A stretch of DNA of 64,000 nucleotides from Vibrio splendidus. GTDB taxonomy: Bacteria; Pseudomonadota; Gammaproteobacteria; Enterobacterales; Vibrionaceae. Below are positions 1 through 7,585 of the stretch, piece by piece. The stretch spans positions 992,001 to 1,056,000 of the forward strand of contig NZ_AP025509.1 of assembly GCF_024347615.1 (NCBI RefSeq), given 5' to 3'. Every line of letters starts with the position of its first letter. Position 1 is the stretch's first letter. The notes beneath the pieces were generated by a model. That model saw nothing but the letters and a program-made list of their open reading frames with translations, did not search any database and was not told the origin of the DNA. The position numbers and the translations under genes were made by a program.

Positions 1-223
1 TGATCGAAAAAGCTGTTGAAGAAACAATCACTAGCGCGCTTAATCCCAATATAGAGCAAGTAGACATAATAAAAAGTCCAGTCACATTACCCGCTGCGGT
101 AATAAGAGCACGTAGAGCCCCGAACTCTAGACTATGCGTTGATATTAGCAATATCGCAGGACCAGGAATTGCTGCTGCAATAAATGCAATTGAGCAAAAC
201 GCTAACCAATTTTCAAAATTCAT
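1..223 (-). CDS. LysE/RhtB family amino-acid exporter, N-terminal part (runs off window)
   Basis: Reading the minus strand from 223 to the window edge gives about 74 residues beginning MNFENWLAFCSIAF. The first hydrophobic helix ends in an IPGPAILL motif, which matches the TPGPD-type motif at the start of LysE/RhtB translocators. A second hydrophobic segment follows. This family exports amino acids or homoserine lactones across the inner membrane; the substrate cannot be told here. Two ATG codons lie in tandem (226 and 223); AGGA sits 6 nt before the second, so I chose 223. The C-terminal two thirds lie outside the window. Confidence 0.75.
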   Translation of the reverse strand, partial: MNFENWLAFCSIAFIAAAIPGPAILLISTHSLEFGALRALITAAGNVTGLFIMSTCSILGLSALVIVSSTAFSI

Positions 224-301
224 CATATTTCCTCATATAAAACTTATCTTCTATTAAGGGAAAAACAACGCCAAGCGTTACGAATCACTCTTAAATACTT
301 G

Positions 302-730
302 TTAGCTGAATTTCTTAAGGTTTTCTTCCAACTGCCCTCTTAAACCTTGATTCTCTTGCTGAATCCAATATTCCGCTATTTGGTTTTCACTGACTCGGTA
401 CACTGCGCTTCCTACTGTAGAAAGTTCTAAACCTGTAGGCTCATAACCATAAATGACTCCCTCATGGCGACCTTCTTGACGCCAACGTACGTAGACCTTC
501 GCTCCTTGAACTAAAAACTCTTCTACTTTGAGGTCAAAATTACCGTAAGCCTCTAGAAACTCTTCGACGTGTTCACGATAGTTTTCAGGAGTTCTTTCAA
601 TTGCTTGTGAGACTCCAGATACAATTTGATGAGCGACAACTACTTGGGCTAGATACTTGTTAACTAAGTCTAGCTGTTTCCCCGACCTTACTTCCTCAAT
701 AAAACCTCTAACCACTTCTTCAACTGACAT
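302..730 (-). CDS. SnoaL-like (NTF2-fold) protein
   Basis: A 142-residue soluble protein with no signal peptide. Its length and layout fit the SnoaL/ester-cyclase branch of the NTF2-like superfamily: an N-terminal helix (VEEVVRGFIEEVRSGK), a middle segment with VAHQIVSGV, then strands with KVYVRWRQEGRHEG and a C-terminal IAEYWIQQEN. These small cone-shaped folds bind or isomerise diverse small molecules, so no substrate can be assigned. The ATG at 730 has AAGGA 7 nt upstream, which is better than an in-frame TTG just before it. It follows the LysE-type gene's start by about 75 bp in the same orientation, so it would be transcribed first. Confidence 0.7.
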   Translation of the reverse strand: MSVEEVVRGFIEEVRSGKQLDLVNKYLAQVVVAHQIVSGVSQAIERTPENYREHVEEFLEAYGNFDLKVEEFLVQGAKVYVRWRQEGRHEGVIYGYEPTGLELSTVGSAVYRVSENQIAEYWIQQENQGLRGQLEENLKKFS

Positions 731-1287
731 CAAATATTCCTTCTCTCCTGCTAACAGCTTTATTAGACAAAAAATTCTGCATTTACATACAGAATTTTTC
801 TATCTAGTAATCTTATACAGGGAGAATACACACTGATATGCAATACGATCAATACCTTACTTTCGCTGATGATTGATCACTTCACAAAATACAGAATTTT
901 TCTACATAGTCCGACAGCTATGGTTCATCTAGGTAAGTACGCCCATTTACTAATAGAAAAAGATGTCTCTAAAATGATAAAACTGTGTAAATCATCACCA
1001 CAATTTAGTACCGTGGGCTTATCATTCCGATAAGTCTATGGTGTGATATAAGAGTAGTTTGCCCCGAATGTGGCCATTCCTTCGTAATGAACCTAGCCTT
1101 CACTCATACTCTTAGTCCATCGGACAAAACTACTTCTCAGTTAGTTTTTGAAATGATTAAAGCTCTTGCATCCGATCAGCGCCAAGAGCTAGTGAGATAG
1201 GCTCACTTCGCACCCACCCAACATGCTGTCCACACTATCAAAAACTTTCTTCCACCACTTTGTCGCGAATTAACGATTTCAAACAAA
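731..1287. other. Intergenic region with possible zinc-ribbon gene remnant and a repeated 15-mer
   Basis: No intact gene is visible. A 15-bp sequence, TACAGAATTTTTCTA, occurs at 788-802 and again at 890-904. On the plus strand an open frame from 1009 to the TAG at 1198-1200 encodes a VCPECGHSF stretch (a CxxC zinc-knuckle half) followed by about 40 plausible residues. It has no ATG, GTG or TTG start and is bounded upstream by an in-frame TAG at 1006, so it reads as a decayed or truncated gene. Confidence 0.4.
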
Positions 1288-1311
1288 AAGAGCCGCTAAA
1301 AAGCGGCTCTT
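1288..1311 (-). terminator. Rho-independent terminator of guaC
   Basis: A 10-bp stem, AAGAGCCGCT paired with AGCGGCTCTT, with a TTTT loop is followed on the minus strand by a T-rich run. It lies 30 nt after the guaC stop codon. Confidence 0.85.
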
Positions 1312-1340
1312 GATTTTCAAACTATTCGAACTCGTTCAGA

Positions 1341-2384
1341 TTACTCTTTACCGAATACGTTGTTCTCTTGCTCTTGTACACGGATGAAAGTCGTACGCTT
1401 AGTTAGCTCTTTAAGCTTTGCTGCACCTACGTATGTACAAGTTGAACGTACACCACCAAGGATGTCAGAAATTGTGTTGTGAACTGAACCACGGTATGGA
1501 AGTAAAACAGTTTTACCTTCCGCAGCACGGTACTTAGCAACACCACCTGAGTGCTTGTCCATAGCCGACTGTGAAGACATGCCGTAGAACTTCATGTATT
1601 GCTTACCATCTTGCTCTACAACTTCACCGCCTGACTCAGAGTGACCTGCTAGCATGCCGCCTAGCATTACGAAGTCAGCACCGCCGCCGAACGCTTTAGA
1701 TACGTCACCCGCACATGAACAGCCACCGTCACCGATGATCATGCCGCCAAGGCCGTGTGCCGCGTCGCCACACTCGATGATTGCAGATAGTTGAGGGTAA
1801 CCTACGCCTGTTTTAACACGTGTAGTACAAACAGAACCAGGGCCGATACCAACCTTAACAATGTCTGCGCCCGCTAGGATTAGCTCTTCAACCATGTCAC
1901 CCGTTACAACGTTACCAGCAGAGATAACTTTAGTCGGGAATTCAGCACGTACTTTCTGTACGAACTCAACAAGGTGCTCTGAGTAACCGTTAGCGATATC
2001 GATACAGATGAATACAAACTCTTCGCTAAGAGCCATGATCTTCTTAACTTTCTCGAACTCAGCTTCAGATGTACCTGTTGATACAAAAACGTTGTTCAGA
2101 GTTTTCTTGTCTGCTGTTTTAGCGAACTCAGCCCACTGCTCTACTGTGTAGTGCTTGTGTACTGCAGTCATAACACCGTGCTCTGCTAGAGCAGCTGCCA
2201 TTTCAAAGCTTGCTACCGAATCCATGTTCGCTGCAATTACTGGAGTACCAGACCATTGACGACCGCTATGCTTGAATGTAAAATCGCGGGTTAATTCAAC
2301 TTGAGAACGGCTTTTAAGGGTAGAACGCTTCGGACGGAAGAGTACATCTTTGAAACCTAACTTAAGTTCTTGTTCGATACGCAT
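1341..2384 (-). CDS. guaC: GMP reductase
   Basis: A 347-residue protein, the same length as E. coli GuaC. It converts GMP to IMP with NADPH and ammonia release, returning guanine nucleotides to the purine pool in the cytoplasm. The IMPDH/GMPR barrel is clear: [11 protein letters not shown] near residue 50, [12 protein letters not shown] near 155, the catalytic loop [11 protein letters not shown] near residue 186 carrying the active-site Cys, [11 protein letters not shown] near 220, and [15 protein letters not shown] near 235. It lacks the CBS-domain insertion expected of IMP dehydrogenase, which rules that enzyme out. The ATG at 2384 has AAGGA upstream. It is monocistronic: it has its own terminator and a leader of about 120 nt with unusual structure (see 2472-2539). 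Confidence 0.95.
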   Translation of the reverse strand: MRIEQELKLGFKDVLFRPKRSTLKSRSQVELTRDFTFKHSGRQWSGTPVIAANMDSVASFEMAAALAEHGVMTAVHKHYTVEQWAEFAKTADKKTLNNVFVSTGTSEAEFEKVKKIMALSEEFVFICIDIANGYSEHLVEFVQKVRAEFPTKVISAGNVVTGDMVEELILAGADIVKVGIGPGSVCTTRVKTGVGYPQLSAIIECGDAAHGLGGMIIGDGGCSCAGDVSKAFGGGADFVMLGGMLAGHSESGGEVVEQDGKQYMKFYGMSSQSAMDKHSGGVAKYRAAEGKTVLLPYRGSVHNTISDILGGVRSTCTYVGAAKLKELTKRTTFIRVQEQENNVFGKE

Positions 2385-2471
2385 GGTGTTTTCCTTGATT
2401 CATAAAATTATGTGTCTCTCGCGAAATGCGTAGTAAAACCGTTGGCAGACGAGTTTACTTTTCTTCGGACA

Positions 2472-2539
2472 CAAAAAAACCGGAGCGTTGGCAGACGCTC
2501 CGGTTTTCAGCATTATAGGTCGTGATTTAGTAACAGCAA
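2472..2539 (-). promoter_or_regulatory. guaC promoter and structured 5' leader
   Basis: On the minus strand TATAAT (2512-2517) is spaced 16 bp from TTGCTG (2534-2539), a plausible sigma-70 promoter. The predicted start near 2506 would place a GC-rich hairpin at the very 5' end of the transcript. Its 8-bp stem CCGGAGCG/CGCTCCGG closes a TCTGCCAA loop and is followed by seven T residues, so it looks like an intrinsic terminator. The 12-mer CGTCTGCCAACG in this loop recurs further down the leader (plus-strand 2440-2451). The function is unknown; attenuation or mRNA protection are possible. Confidence 0.55.
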
Positions 2540-3154
2540 GTCTGATATTTCACTTTTTTTTATGCTATCCTCTCAAAGATTCCATATCCGCTAAAACTTC
2601 ATCAGTTACACTTTCCAACTAAATTCTTATTAATTAATAACTTAGTGAACCATTCGCGCAAACGCTGTTGGTTTATTGCGCAATCGTTTTCCTTCATATT
2701 TCACGCAATATCGCCCTCATAATGCAAATATGTGAAGAAAGCGCCTCAAAATCACATAAAAGCCACACTTTTCTCCAACAAAAAAATGCCTTTTTTCTTA
2801 AATAAATTCGATTATTTTCCAATTTTTATCTGTTTTTGACCAAATTGGCTAATCTCGTGACGTTTCTGTTTTGCAGTCACTTAGAAAAGTAGAGTGAAAA
2901 GGACTCAATCTAGAGACCAATATTCACTTGGGTTTGAGAGTCGAGCCCTCGCACTCCATTAAATGAAGCTTTCAAGCTTGTACTTTATAAATCCAATTTC
3001 TATTCACCCGTAGCATTACCGTTCCAAAAGCTAATTTCGTGGCTGCCCTTTCGTTCATTTAACCTGGAAGACTCTGCAAAGCGCTCAGAAAAAGAGGATT
3101 GGTTGACGTGAAAAACTGGGGGGAAAGACAAGATTTGAAGAATAGAAAGCAAAA
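2540..3154. other. Long AT-rich intergenic region
   Basis: About 600 bp lie between guaC and the PAS gene. Apart from the PurR-like pair I see no convincing gene on either strand. The 2700-2830 part is A/T-rich with runs of T and A. A plus-strand stretch at about 2905-2960 has a weak tRNA-like look but no consistent cloverleaf. An unannotated small RNA here cannot be excluded. Confidence 0.4.
2656..2693. promoter_or_regulatory. Two PurR-box-like sequences upstream of guaC
   Basis: GCGCAATCGTTTTCCT (2678-2693) matches the enterobacterial PurR consensus ACGCAAACGTTTTCGT at 13 of 16 positions. GCGCAAACGCTGTTGG (2656-2671) matches at 11 of 16. They are 22 bp apart, start to start, and about 140-180 bp upstream of the predicted guaC promoter. 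That is far for direct repression, so the assignment is tentative. Confidence 0.3.
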
Positions 3155-3183
3155 AATGGCTAAGGTGGTTAACCTTAGCCATT
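3155..3183 (-). terminator. Terminator after the PAS gene
   Basis: A 12-bp perfect stem, AATGGCTAAGGT with ACCTTAGCCATT, has a 5-nt loop and is followed on the minus strand by a T run. It lies about 65 nt past the PAS-gene stop. Confidence 0.85.
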
Positions 3184-3249
3184 TTTATTCGCTGATCAGA
3201 CTGATGCTAATGCGCGTATAGGAATGCGTTGTTTGGCGAATAGAGCGAT

Positions 3250-3687
3250 CTAGTTCTTTTGAGAGACTAACGCTTCAGCGGTCGCATCTTGAATAGACAA
3301 GAACAATGAGCTGACTTGTCCAGTTGGTGAGCGCATTGGGTTCAGCGTCACGTTCTGATACATGAAATCGGCTTGTTGAGTTACAGGGCGAACATTGCGG
3401 CACTTAAACAGATAAGGCCTTTGTTGCCATGTAATGAAGCTGCGACAGCCTAGGTCATAGACTGGCTTGGTTTTCAGCTTAAACCACTCTTCTGGGATCT
3501 CAGGGAACAGTTCAAAGATAGACTTACCGATCGCATCATGCGATTGCTTACCGCTATGGTGTGTCATGAAACCATTCCAGACTTGTACCTGAAAATCACG
3601 GTTAATAACCACCAGCCCCATATCGACGTTTTGAACCATATCCACCATCCAGTGAAACTGTTCAAATTCAGCAGGAAGATTCAGCAT
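3250..3687 (-). CDS. Single-PAS-domain signalling protein
   Basis: A 145-residue protein made of essentially one PAS fold. It opens with a helix, then MGLVVINRDFQVQVWNGFMTHHSG, the typical PAS start, and IGKSIFELFPEIPEEW. The last part, VTLNPMRSPTGQVSSLFLSIQDATAE, is the expected PAS beta-sheet end. There is no kinase, GGDEF or HTH domain, so it must act through partners. Its ATG lies one base after the stop of the upstream receiver-CheC gene, and its GGAGGAG ribosome-binding site overlaps that gene's last codons. The two proteins are therefore translationally coupled and probably work together as sensor and response component. Ligand unknown. Confidence 0.75.
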   Translation of the reverse strand: MLNLPAEFEQFHWMVDMVQNVDMGLVVINRDFQVQVWNGFMTHHSGKQSHDAIGKSIFELFPEIPEEWFKLKTKPVYDLGCRSFITWQQRPYLFKCRNVRPVTQQADFMYQNVTLNPMRSPTGQVSSLFLSIQDATAEALVSQKN

Positions 3688-3688
3688 A

Positions 3689-4693
3689 TTAAAACTCCTC
3701 CATTAGGTAGGCCAATTTGTTGTCTAGAAGTGGCAAAGACTCATCAACAAACATAAATAGAAGGTCACAACGGATGGACGTGCCGTCGATGTTGTAGCTG
3801 ACCTCGAATGTCATGGTCTTTTTAAATGAGCCGCTGGTATTTTCGATGACCGAGTCGATCGAGATATGTTGCCCTAGTAGAACAGGCGAACTCTGGAAGA
3901 AACGAACTTCTGATTGCTCCCCTAACCCATTCAAGAAAGAGCCGACTAAGATGTTCGATACATCCATCAGCAGCTCTAGTTCTTCTAGCTGCTCGCTTTC
4001 TGTTGGCACCTTCATGAGCTTCTTAAGGTCGCTCACACTGGAATCACTCAACAAAACTAGTGCTTCACCTGCAATGCCTTCTCCGCTGAAGCCTTGGCAA
4101 ACACCGGACACTTGGTCGTTGTCGGCTAGGTCGCGAAGTGCCATGTGCAATTCACTCACTTCGAAGATGTTAACGTTCGGCAGCGGTAGGTGAACAAACA
4201 CATTAAAGTGACGAGCCAGTGCATCAGCGGCACGGCCTATCGCTACGTTCGCGACTTCCATATAGATATCGCGTCTGCGAAGTATTGGCAGTTCTAAAGC
4301 GGTTGGGGTAATGATTTGAGGTTGTTTTGGCGGCTCAACATGCTCACGTAAAATGGCTTTTAGCGCTTCTTTATCGATCGGCTTTTGCAAAAATGCTTTG
4401 GCGCCAAGATCCAGCACCTTCTGTTGCGCTTTTGGTTGTATGTCACCAGAAACAACGACAACAGGCGTGGTATCGCCTAAACGTTGCATCTCTTCCAATG
4501 TGCCATAGCCGTCTAATTCGGGCATGGTGAGGTCGAGGAACATCAATTTGAATTGGTTTTGAGCGAGCTCTTCAAGTGCATTAAGCCCATGAACAGCAAA
4601 AGTTATATCTGCATTTAGAGAACTAGGCAGTGATCGAGCCATCTGCTTCCTTGCTAACGCAGAATCATCACATATAAGAACTGGGAACGACAT
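3689..4693 (-). CDS. Response regulator with CheC-like phosphatase domain
   Basis: A 334-residue protein. Residues 1-125 form a receiver domain: DD acidic pair in VLICDDSALARKQ, phospho-acceptor Asp in MFLDLTMPELDGYG, Thr/Ser in VVVVSGD, and the KPID lysine. Residues about 145-330 resemble CheC/CheX/FliY-type CheY-P phosphatases. The first catalytic helix reads MEVANVAIGRAADAL with the E-x2-N motif followed by a Pro about 22 residues later (PLPNV). The second helix (LLMDVSNILVGSFLNGL) has Asp in place of the Glu, so that site may be weaker. A receiver fused to a phosphatase suggests a self-resetting or partner-dephosphorylating switch in chemotaxis or two-component signalling. No kinase gene is adjacent. 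Confidence 0.85.
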   Translation of the reverse strand: MSFPVLICDDSALARKQMARSLPSSLNADITFAVHGLNALEELAQNQFKLMFLDLTMPELDGYGTLEEMQRLGDTTPVVVVSGDIQPKAQQKVLDLGAKAFLQKPIDKEALKAILREHVEPPKQPQIITPTALELPILRRRDIYMEVANVAIGRAADALARHFNVFVHLPLPNVNIFEVSELHMALRDLADNDQVSGVCQGFSGEGIAGEALVLLSDSSVSDLKKLMKVPTESEQLEELELLMDVSNILVGSFLNGLGEQSEVRFFQSSPVLLGQHISIDSVIENTSGSFKKTMTFEVSYNIDGTSIRCDLLFMFVDESLPLLDNKLAYLMEEF

Positions 4694-4762
4694 AAATGCA
4701 CCACTGACAAATTAAAGCTAATTCGAACGAGTGTAACAGAACATTATAGTATCAGGTACGGG

Positions 4763-4993
4763 GTGAATGAATTTATGTGTAGATTATTAGTAAGAATGAT
4801 GGAACAAGCAGGTGAGCTATTATCTGGCATTATTCTTCATGAAAAACAATATGCTACAAAGGTAATAACCGTTGATCATTATAGAGTAATAGCACTTTTT
4901 GATAGAGCAATAGAGCTAATTTATGAAATGGCAGCCTTAATAAGTGAGTTTATTAAGGCTCGGTTTGCTCATTCATTTATCGGCTTTATGTAG
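4763..4993 (+). CDS. Doubtful small ORF containing a perfect hairpin
   Basis: A 76-codon frame opening with GTG (an ATG follows four codons later) and preceded by a G-rich stretch. The product is mildly hydrophobic and I do not recognise it. Near its 3' end is a perfect 11-bp inverted repeat, AGCCTTAATAA at 4933-4943 pairing with 4950-4960. That would be odd inside a gene, but it fits a structured 3' end for the leftward gene at 5021-5266. I list the ORF because it fills a gap between genes; it may well be non-coding. Confidence 0.22.
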   Translation: MNEFMCRLLVRMMEQAGELLSGIILHEKQYATKVITVDHYRVIALFDRAIELIYEMAALISEFIKARFAHSFIGFM

Positions 4994-5020
4994 CCATGAT
5001 AAGAGACGTAATGTGAAGAA

Positions 5021-5266
5021 CTAGAACTGGTATGAAGGCCATAGGATCAGTAATGCGAAACGTATAACCACAGCAAACACCAATAAAGCGATACCCAAAC
5101 GATACCATTTGTATTCCGCGATATTCATTGGGATGCGCTTATAAAACATTGTAATCACGCCCTTCCAATCGCTACTGCGTCTTCCGTACTGCATCATGCT
5201 TGTCAAAACAAACAGTGCGCCAAGCACTAACATTCCTTTTTCAGCCCAGAACAATCCAACTTCCAT
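5021..5266 (-). CDS. Small hypothetical inner-membrane protein
   Basis: An 81-residue protein with two hydrophobic segments: MLVLGALFVLTSMM near residues 12-25 and LGIALLVFAVVIRFALLILW near the C-terminus. A basic loop (GRRSSDWKG, FYKRIPMN) between them suggests a cytoplasmic loop. I do not recognise the family. I chose the ATG at 5266 because AAGGA lies 8 nt upstream; a longer frame would need a TTG at 5296. It is a single gene. Confidence 0.65.
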   Translation of the reverse strand: MEVGLFWAEKGMLVLGALFVLTSMMQYGRRSSDWKGVITMFYKRIPMNIAEYKWYRLGIALLVFAVVIRFALLILWPSYQF

Positions 5267-5492
5267 TTGTGTATTCCTTGATAAAACGGTGAGCAACTCA
5301 AATCATTCTAGTCACCTTTGCCGTAGGTTTCTGTAAGACCAAGGTCTAACCCACTCTCTACTTACTTAAAGGTACTTATCTGAACGAATTTAAGTGAACG
5401 TAAATCGCTGAGCACACTTAACTGAACAGCGTGTTCATATCGAGTTCAGCTTCGCCATCTATACTCATGTTTCCACTAACAGGAGAAATTCA

Positions 5493-5930
5493 ATGAAATC
5501 ACTGAAAAAGTCGCTTTGTGTATTAACTGCTTCAGCTCTACTCGTTACCGCTCCGTTTGTGAGTGCTTCATCACCACAACAACCGCCACAACCCGCAGTG
5601 AGCCCACTGCAAATGGTTATTGCTTCTTTAAACCTAAGCGAAGAGCAACACGCGGAAGTCATCTCCCTTGTTGAAGGCTACCAATCTGATAGAACACAGA
5701 TTGACATGGATAGCGCGATCGAGCTCAAGAAGAAACAGATCAGCCTTGTGACTCAACCTGATTTCAATGAAGCCGAGATGGAAAAGATCATCGACACCGT
5801 TCAAGCAACCGAGAAGTCGATGGTGATGCAAGAGATGCGTCTCAAGAACAACATTTATAATGTGTTAACTGAAGAGCAGAAAGAGCAGTTCAAAACCATG
5901 ATGAAGTCTGCGCTCTCTGGTGGAAAGTAG
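5493..5930 (+). CDS. Spy/CpxP-like periplasmic protein (LTxxQ motif)
   Basis: A 145-residue protein with a clear signal peptide: basic MKSLKKS start, hydrophobic core, and a likely cut near VSASS at about residue 26. The mature part is all-helical. It has two LTxxQ-type motifs, LNLSEEQHAEV near residue 50 and VLTEEQKEQF near 125, which define the Spy/CpxP family of periplasmic chaperones and envelope-stress modulators. The ATG has a GGAG site 8 nt upstream. Whether Cpx controls it is not clear: only single GTAAA-like half-sites are visible upstream. The last codons (SGGK-stop) begin a 15-nt tandem repeat that runs on after the stop. Confidence 0.8.
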   Translation: MKSLKKSLCVLTASALLVTAPFVSASSPQQPPQPAVSPLQMVIASLNLSEEQHAEVISLVEGYQSDRTQIDMDSAIELKKKQISLVTQPDFNEAEMEKIIDTVQATEKSMVMQEMRLKNNIYNVLTEEQKEQFKTMMKSALSGGK

Positions 5931-6005
5931 TCTGGTGGAAAGTAGTCTGGTGGAAAATAGTCTGGTAGAAAGTAGTCTGGCAATAAATCGTCTGGTAGAA
6001 AATAG
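5916..6005 (+). repeat. 15-nt tandem repeat (6 copies) spanning the spy-like stop codon
   Basis: Six adjacent 15-nt units occupy 5916-6005 with no gaps. The first is TCTGGTGGAAAGTAG, which encodes SGGK and the TAG stop. Copy 2 is identical, copies 3, 4 and 6 differ at one or two positions, and copy 5 (TCTGGCAATAAATCG) has drifted most. Because 15 is a multiple of three, five of the six copies restate the same in-frame stop codon. Confidence 0.97.
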
Positions 6006-6072
6006 CTGCCCCTAATCCTGATATTGATTCACTCCCATCTCCCCCAGAAAAGGGAGAATCTGAATAGACAAC

Positions 6073-6109
6073 AAAAAGCCGCAGTCATTATGATAACTGC
6101 GGCTTTTTT
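6073..6109. terminator. Bidirectional terminator between spy-like gene and MATE gene
   Basis: The stem AGCCGCAGT/ACTGCGGCT has a loop of about 10 nt, with A and T runs on both sides. It can end transcripts of both convergent genes. Confidence 0.9.
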
Positions 6110-6132
6110 GTGTTCAGTACACCATTAGCAAA

Positions 6133-7485
6133 TCACGTATAAGCATGATTCGACAAATCCGGAGACTTGCTGTTCTTTTGAATGACACGCATCAATTGGA
6201 TAAGCAGCAGAATACCTGTCACGCCCAAACCAACGCCGATTCCACCCCAGATCCCTGCCAATTCAAATTTTGGCATCAAATACCAAGCGGCAGGTAAGCC
6301 AAATACCCAGTAACCGATAGCAGTCATCACGGTTGGCATAGAGACAATCTTCATGCCTCTTAGCAGGTTAATCGCCAGTAACTGCCAAGCATCAACAATA
6401 AAGCACAGAGCGACGACCCAGATAACAGAAGCCAACAGTGAAGTCATCGCACCCGTGCCATCGTCCAGCTTGAAGATAGACGCGATCATTTCGGGCCATA
6501 TGATGAACACGGCAGACAAAGCAACGCTCAACACCGACACCAAGATAAAGCTGAGAATCGAGGTTCTTTTGATACCTTCGTAGTTTCCCGCACCGAAATC
6601 ACGCCCCACCAAAATCGCCGCAGCTTGTGAGAAACCGAAATTGAAGTTCCAGGTGAAGCTTAAGCATTGCAGCAGGATTTGGTGTAAGGCTAACGAAGCA
6701 ATACTGATCGTGCCCGCCATCAAGGTGCCACCGTAAATAAGGCCATGTTCAAGTAATGCTGCTAATCCGATAGGTAAACCCATCATTAAAAGCGGACTCA
6801 TCAACTTAATTGAATACTCATCTGTGTTTAACCAAGGGGCGAACTGCTTGAATTCGTCACGTTTGAATACCCAAACCGTGTATCCAACCATCACGATAAA
6901 TGCCGCGATAGCCGTACCTAGCCCTAACCCCGTTAAGCCCATGTCTAATTGGAAGGTTAAGAAGTAGCTGACTGGCACATTCAGAATTACGGTGATAATA
7001 GACATCACAAGAATGGAGCGCACATTGCCAAACGCGCTGGTTAAGCCACGAAGCACCAATAAGATCAGCGAAGGTAACATCACCCACTTCAAAGCATGGA
7101 CATATTCCATGGCTAAAGTGATCACTTCTGGCGGCTGTTTGGCGGCTTCCAATACCAACGGAGCAAACCAGAAGCTGGCCATTAAGGTCACACTGAGCAC
7201 GAATGCCAACATAGTTGCGCCTTTCACAGCCAATCTAATTTGAGTGTTACCAAACTCAGGGCGAGCTACGCGCTGACCATAAGCAATCGCAATCAAGTTG
7301 GCGACACAACCCACAGTGCTGCTCGCAATAATGAAGATGAAAAAGTAGATAGAGGCGCCTAAGCCACCAGCCGCAAGGGCTGACACACTGATACGCGACA
7401 TCATCCAAACATCGGTAAGGACTAACGCCATAGAGATCAGCTGTGAAATGATCAAAGGGAATGCAAGAGTAAGTATTTTTTTCAT
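6133..7485 (-). CDS. MATE-family efflux transporter (NorM-like)
   Basis: A 450-residue integral membrane protein with about 12 hydrophobic segments in two homologous MatE halves. It starts directly in helix 1 (ILTLAFPLIISQLISMALVLTDVWMMSRI), the typical MATE opening. FGFSQAAAILVGRDFGAGNYEGIKR in the second half is the conserved MATE cytoplasmic-loop pattern. The family exports drugs and metabolites in exchange for Na+ or H+, and Na+ is likely in a marine Vibrio. It is divergent from a LysR regulator that starts about 100 bp away, so local regulation is plausible. The substrate is unknown. Confidence 0.88.
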   Translation of the reverse strand: MKKILTLAFPLIISQLISMALVLTDVWMMSRISVSALAAGGLGASIYFFIFIIASSTVGCVANLIAIAYGQRVARPEFGNTQIRLAVKGATMLAFVLSVTLMASFWFAPLVLEAAKQPPEVITLAMEYVHALKWVMLPSLILLVLRGLTSAFGNVRSILVMSIITVILNVPVSYFLTFQLDMGLTGLGLGTAIAAFIVMVGYTVWVFKRDEFKQFAPWLNTDEYSIKLMSPLLMMGLPIGLAALLEHGLIYGGTLMAGTISIASLALHQILLQCLSFTWNFNFGFSQAAAILVGRDFGAGNYEGIKRTSILSFILVSVLSVALSAVFIIWPEMIASIFKLDDGTGAMTSLLASVIWVVALCFIVDAWQLLAINLLRGMKIVSMPTVMTAIGYWVFGLPAAWYLMPKFELAGIWGGIGVGLGVTGILLLIQLMRVIQKNSKSPDLSNHAYT

Positions 7486-7585
7486 GAGCGCCTCAGTTAA
7501 TTCCGCCCAAAATACGATCGAAGAGGCTGGCGTTCAATTGATAAATTTGAGACTCTAGCATTCCATAAACTCATGCGAACGAATT

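Noticed and set aside
2905..2960. tRNA-like stretch with a GGTTTGAGAGTCGAGCCC segment
   Set aside because: No consistent acceptor, D or anticodon stems could be drawn and the T-loop lacks the TTCRA core.
3000..3182. 60-codon minus-strand frame after the PAS gene
   Set aside because: It begins within the terminator stem of the PAS gene and has no family resemblance.
5395..5410. CpxR box upstream of the spy-like gene
   Set aside because: A single GTAAA half-site without a second copy at 5-nt spacing is not enough.
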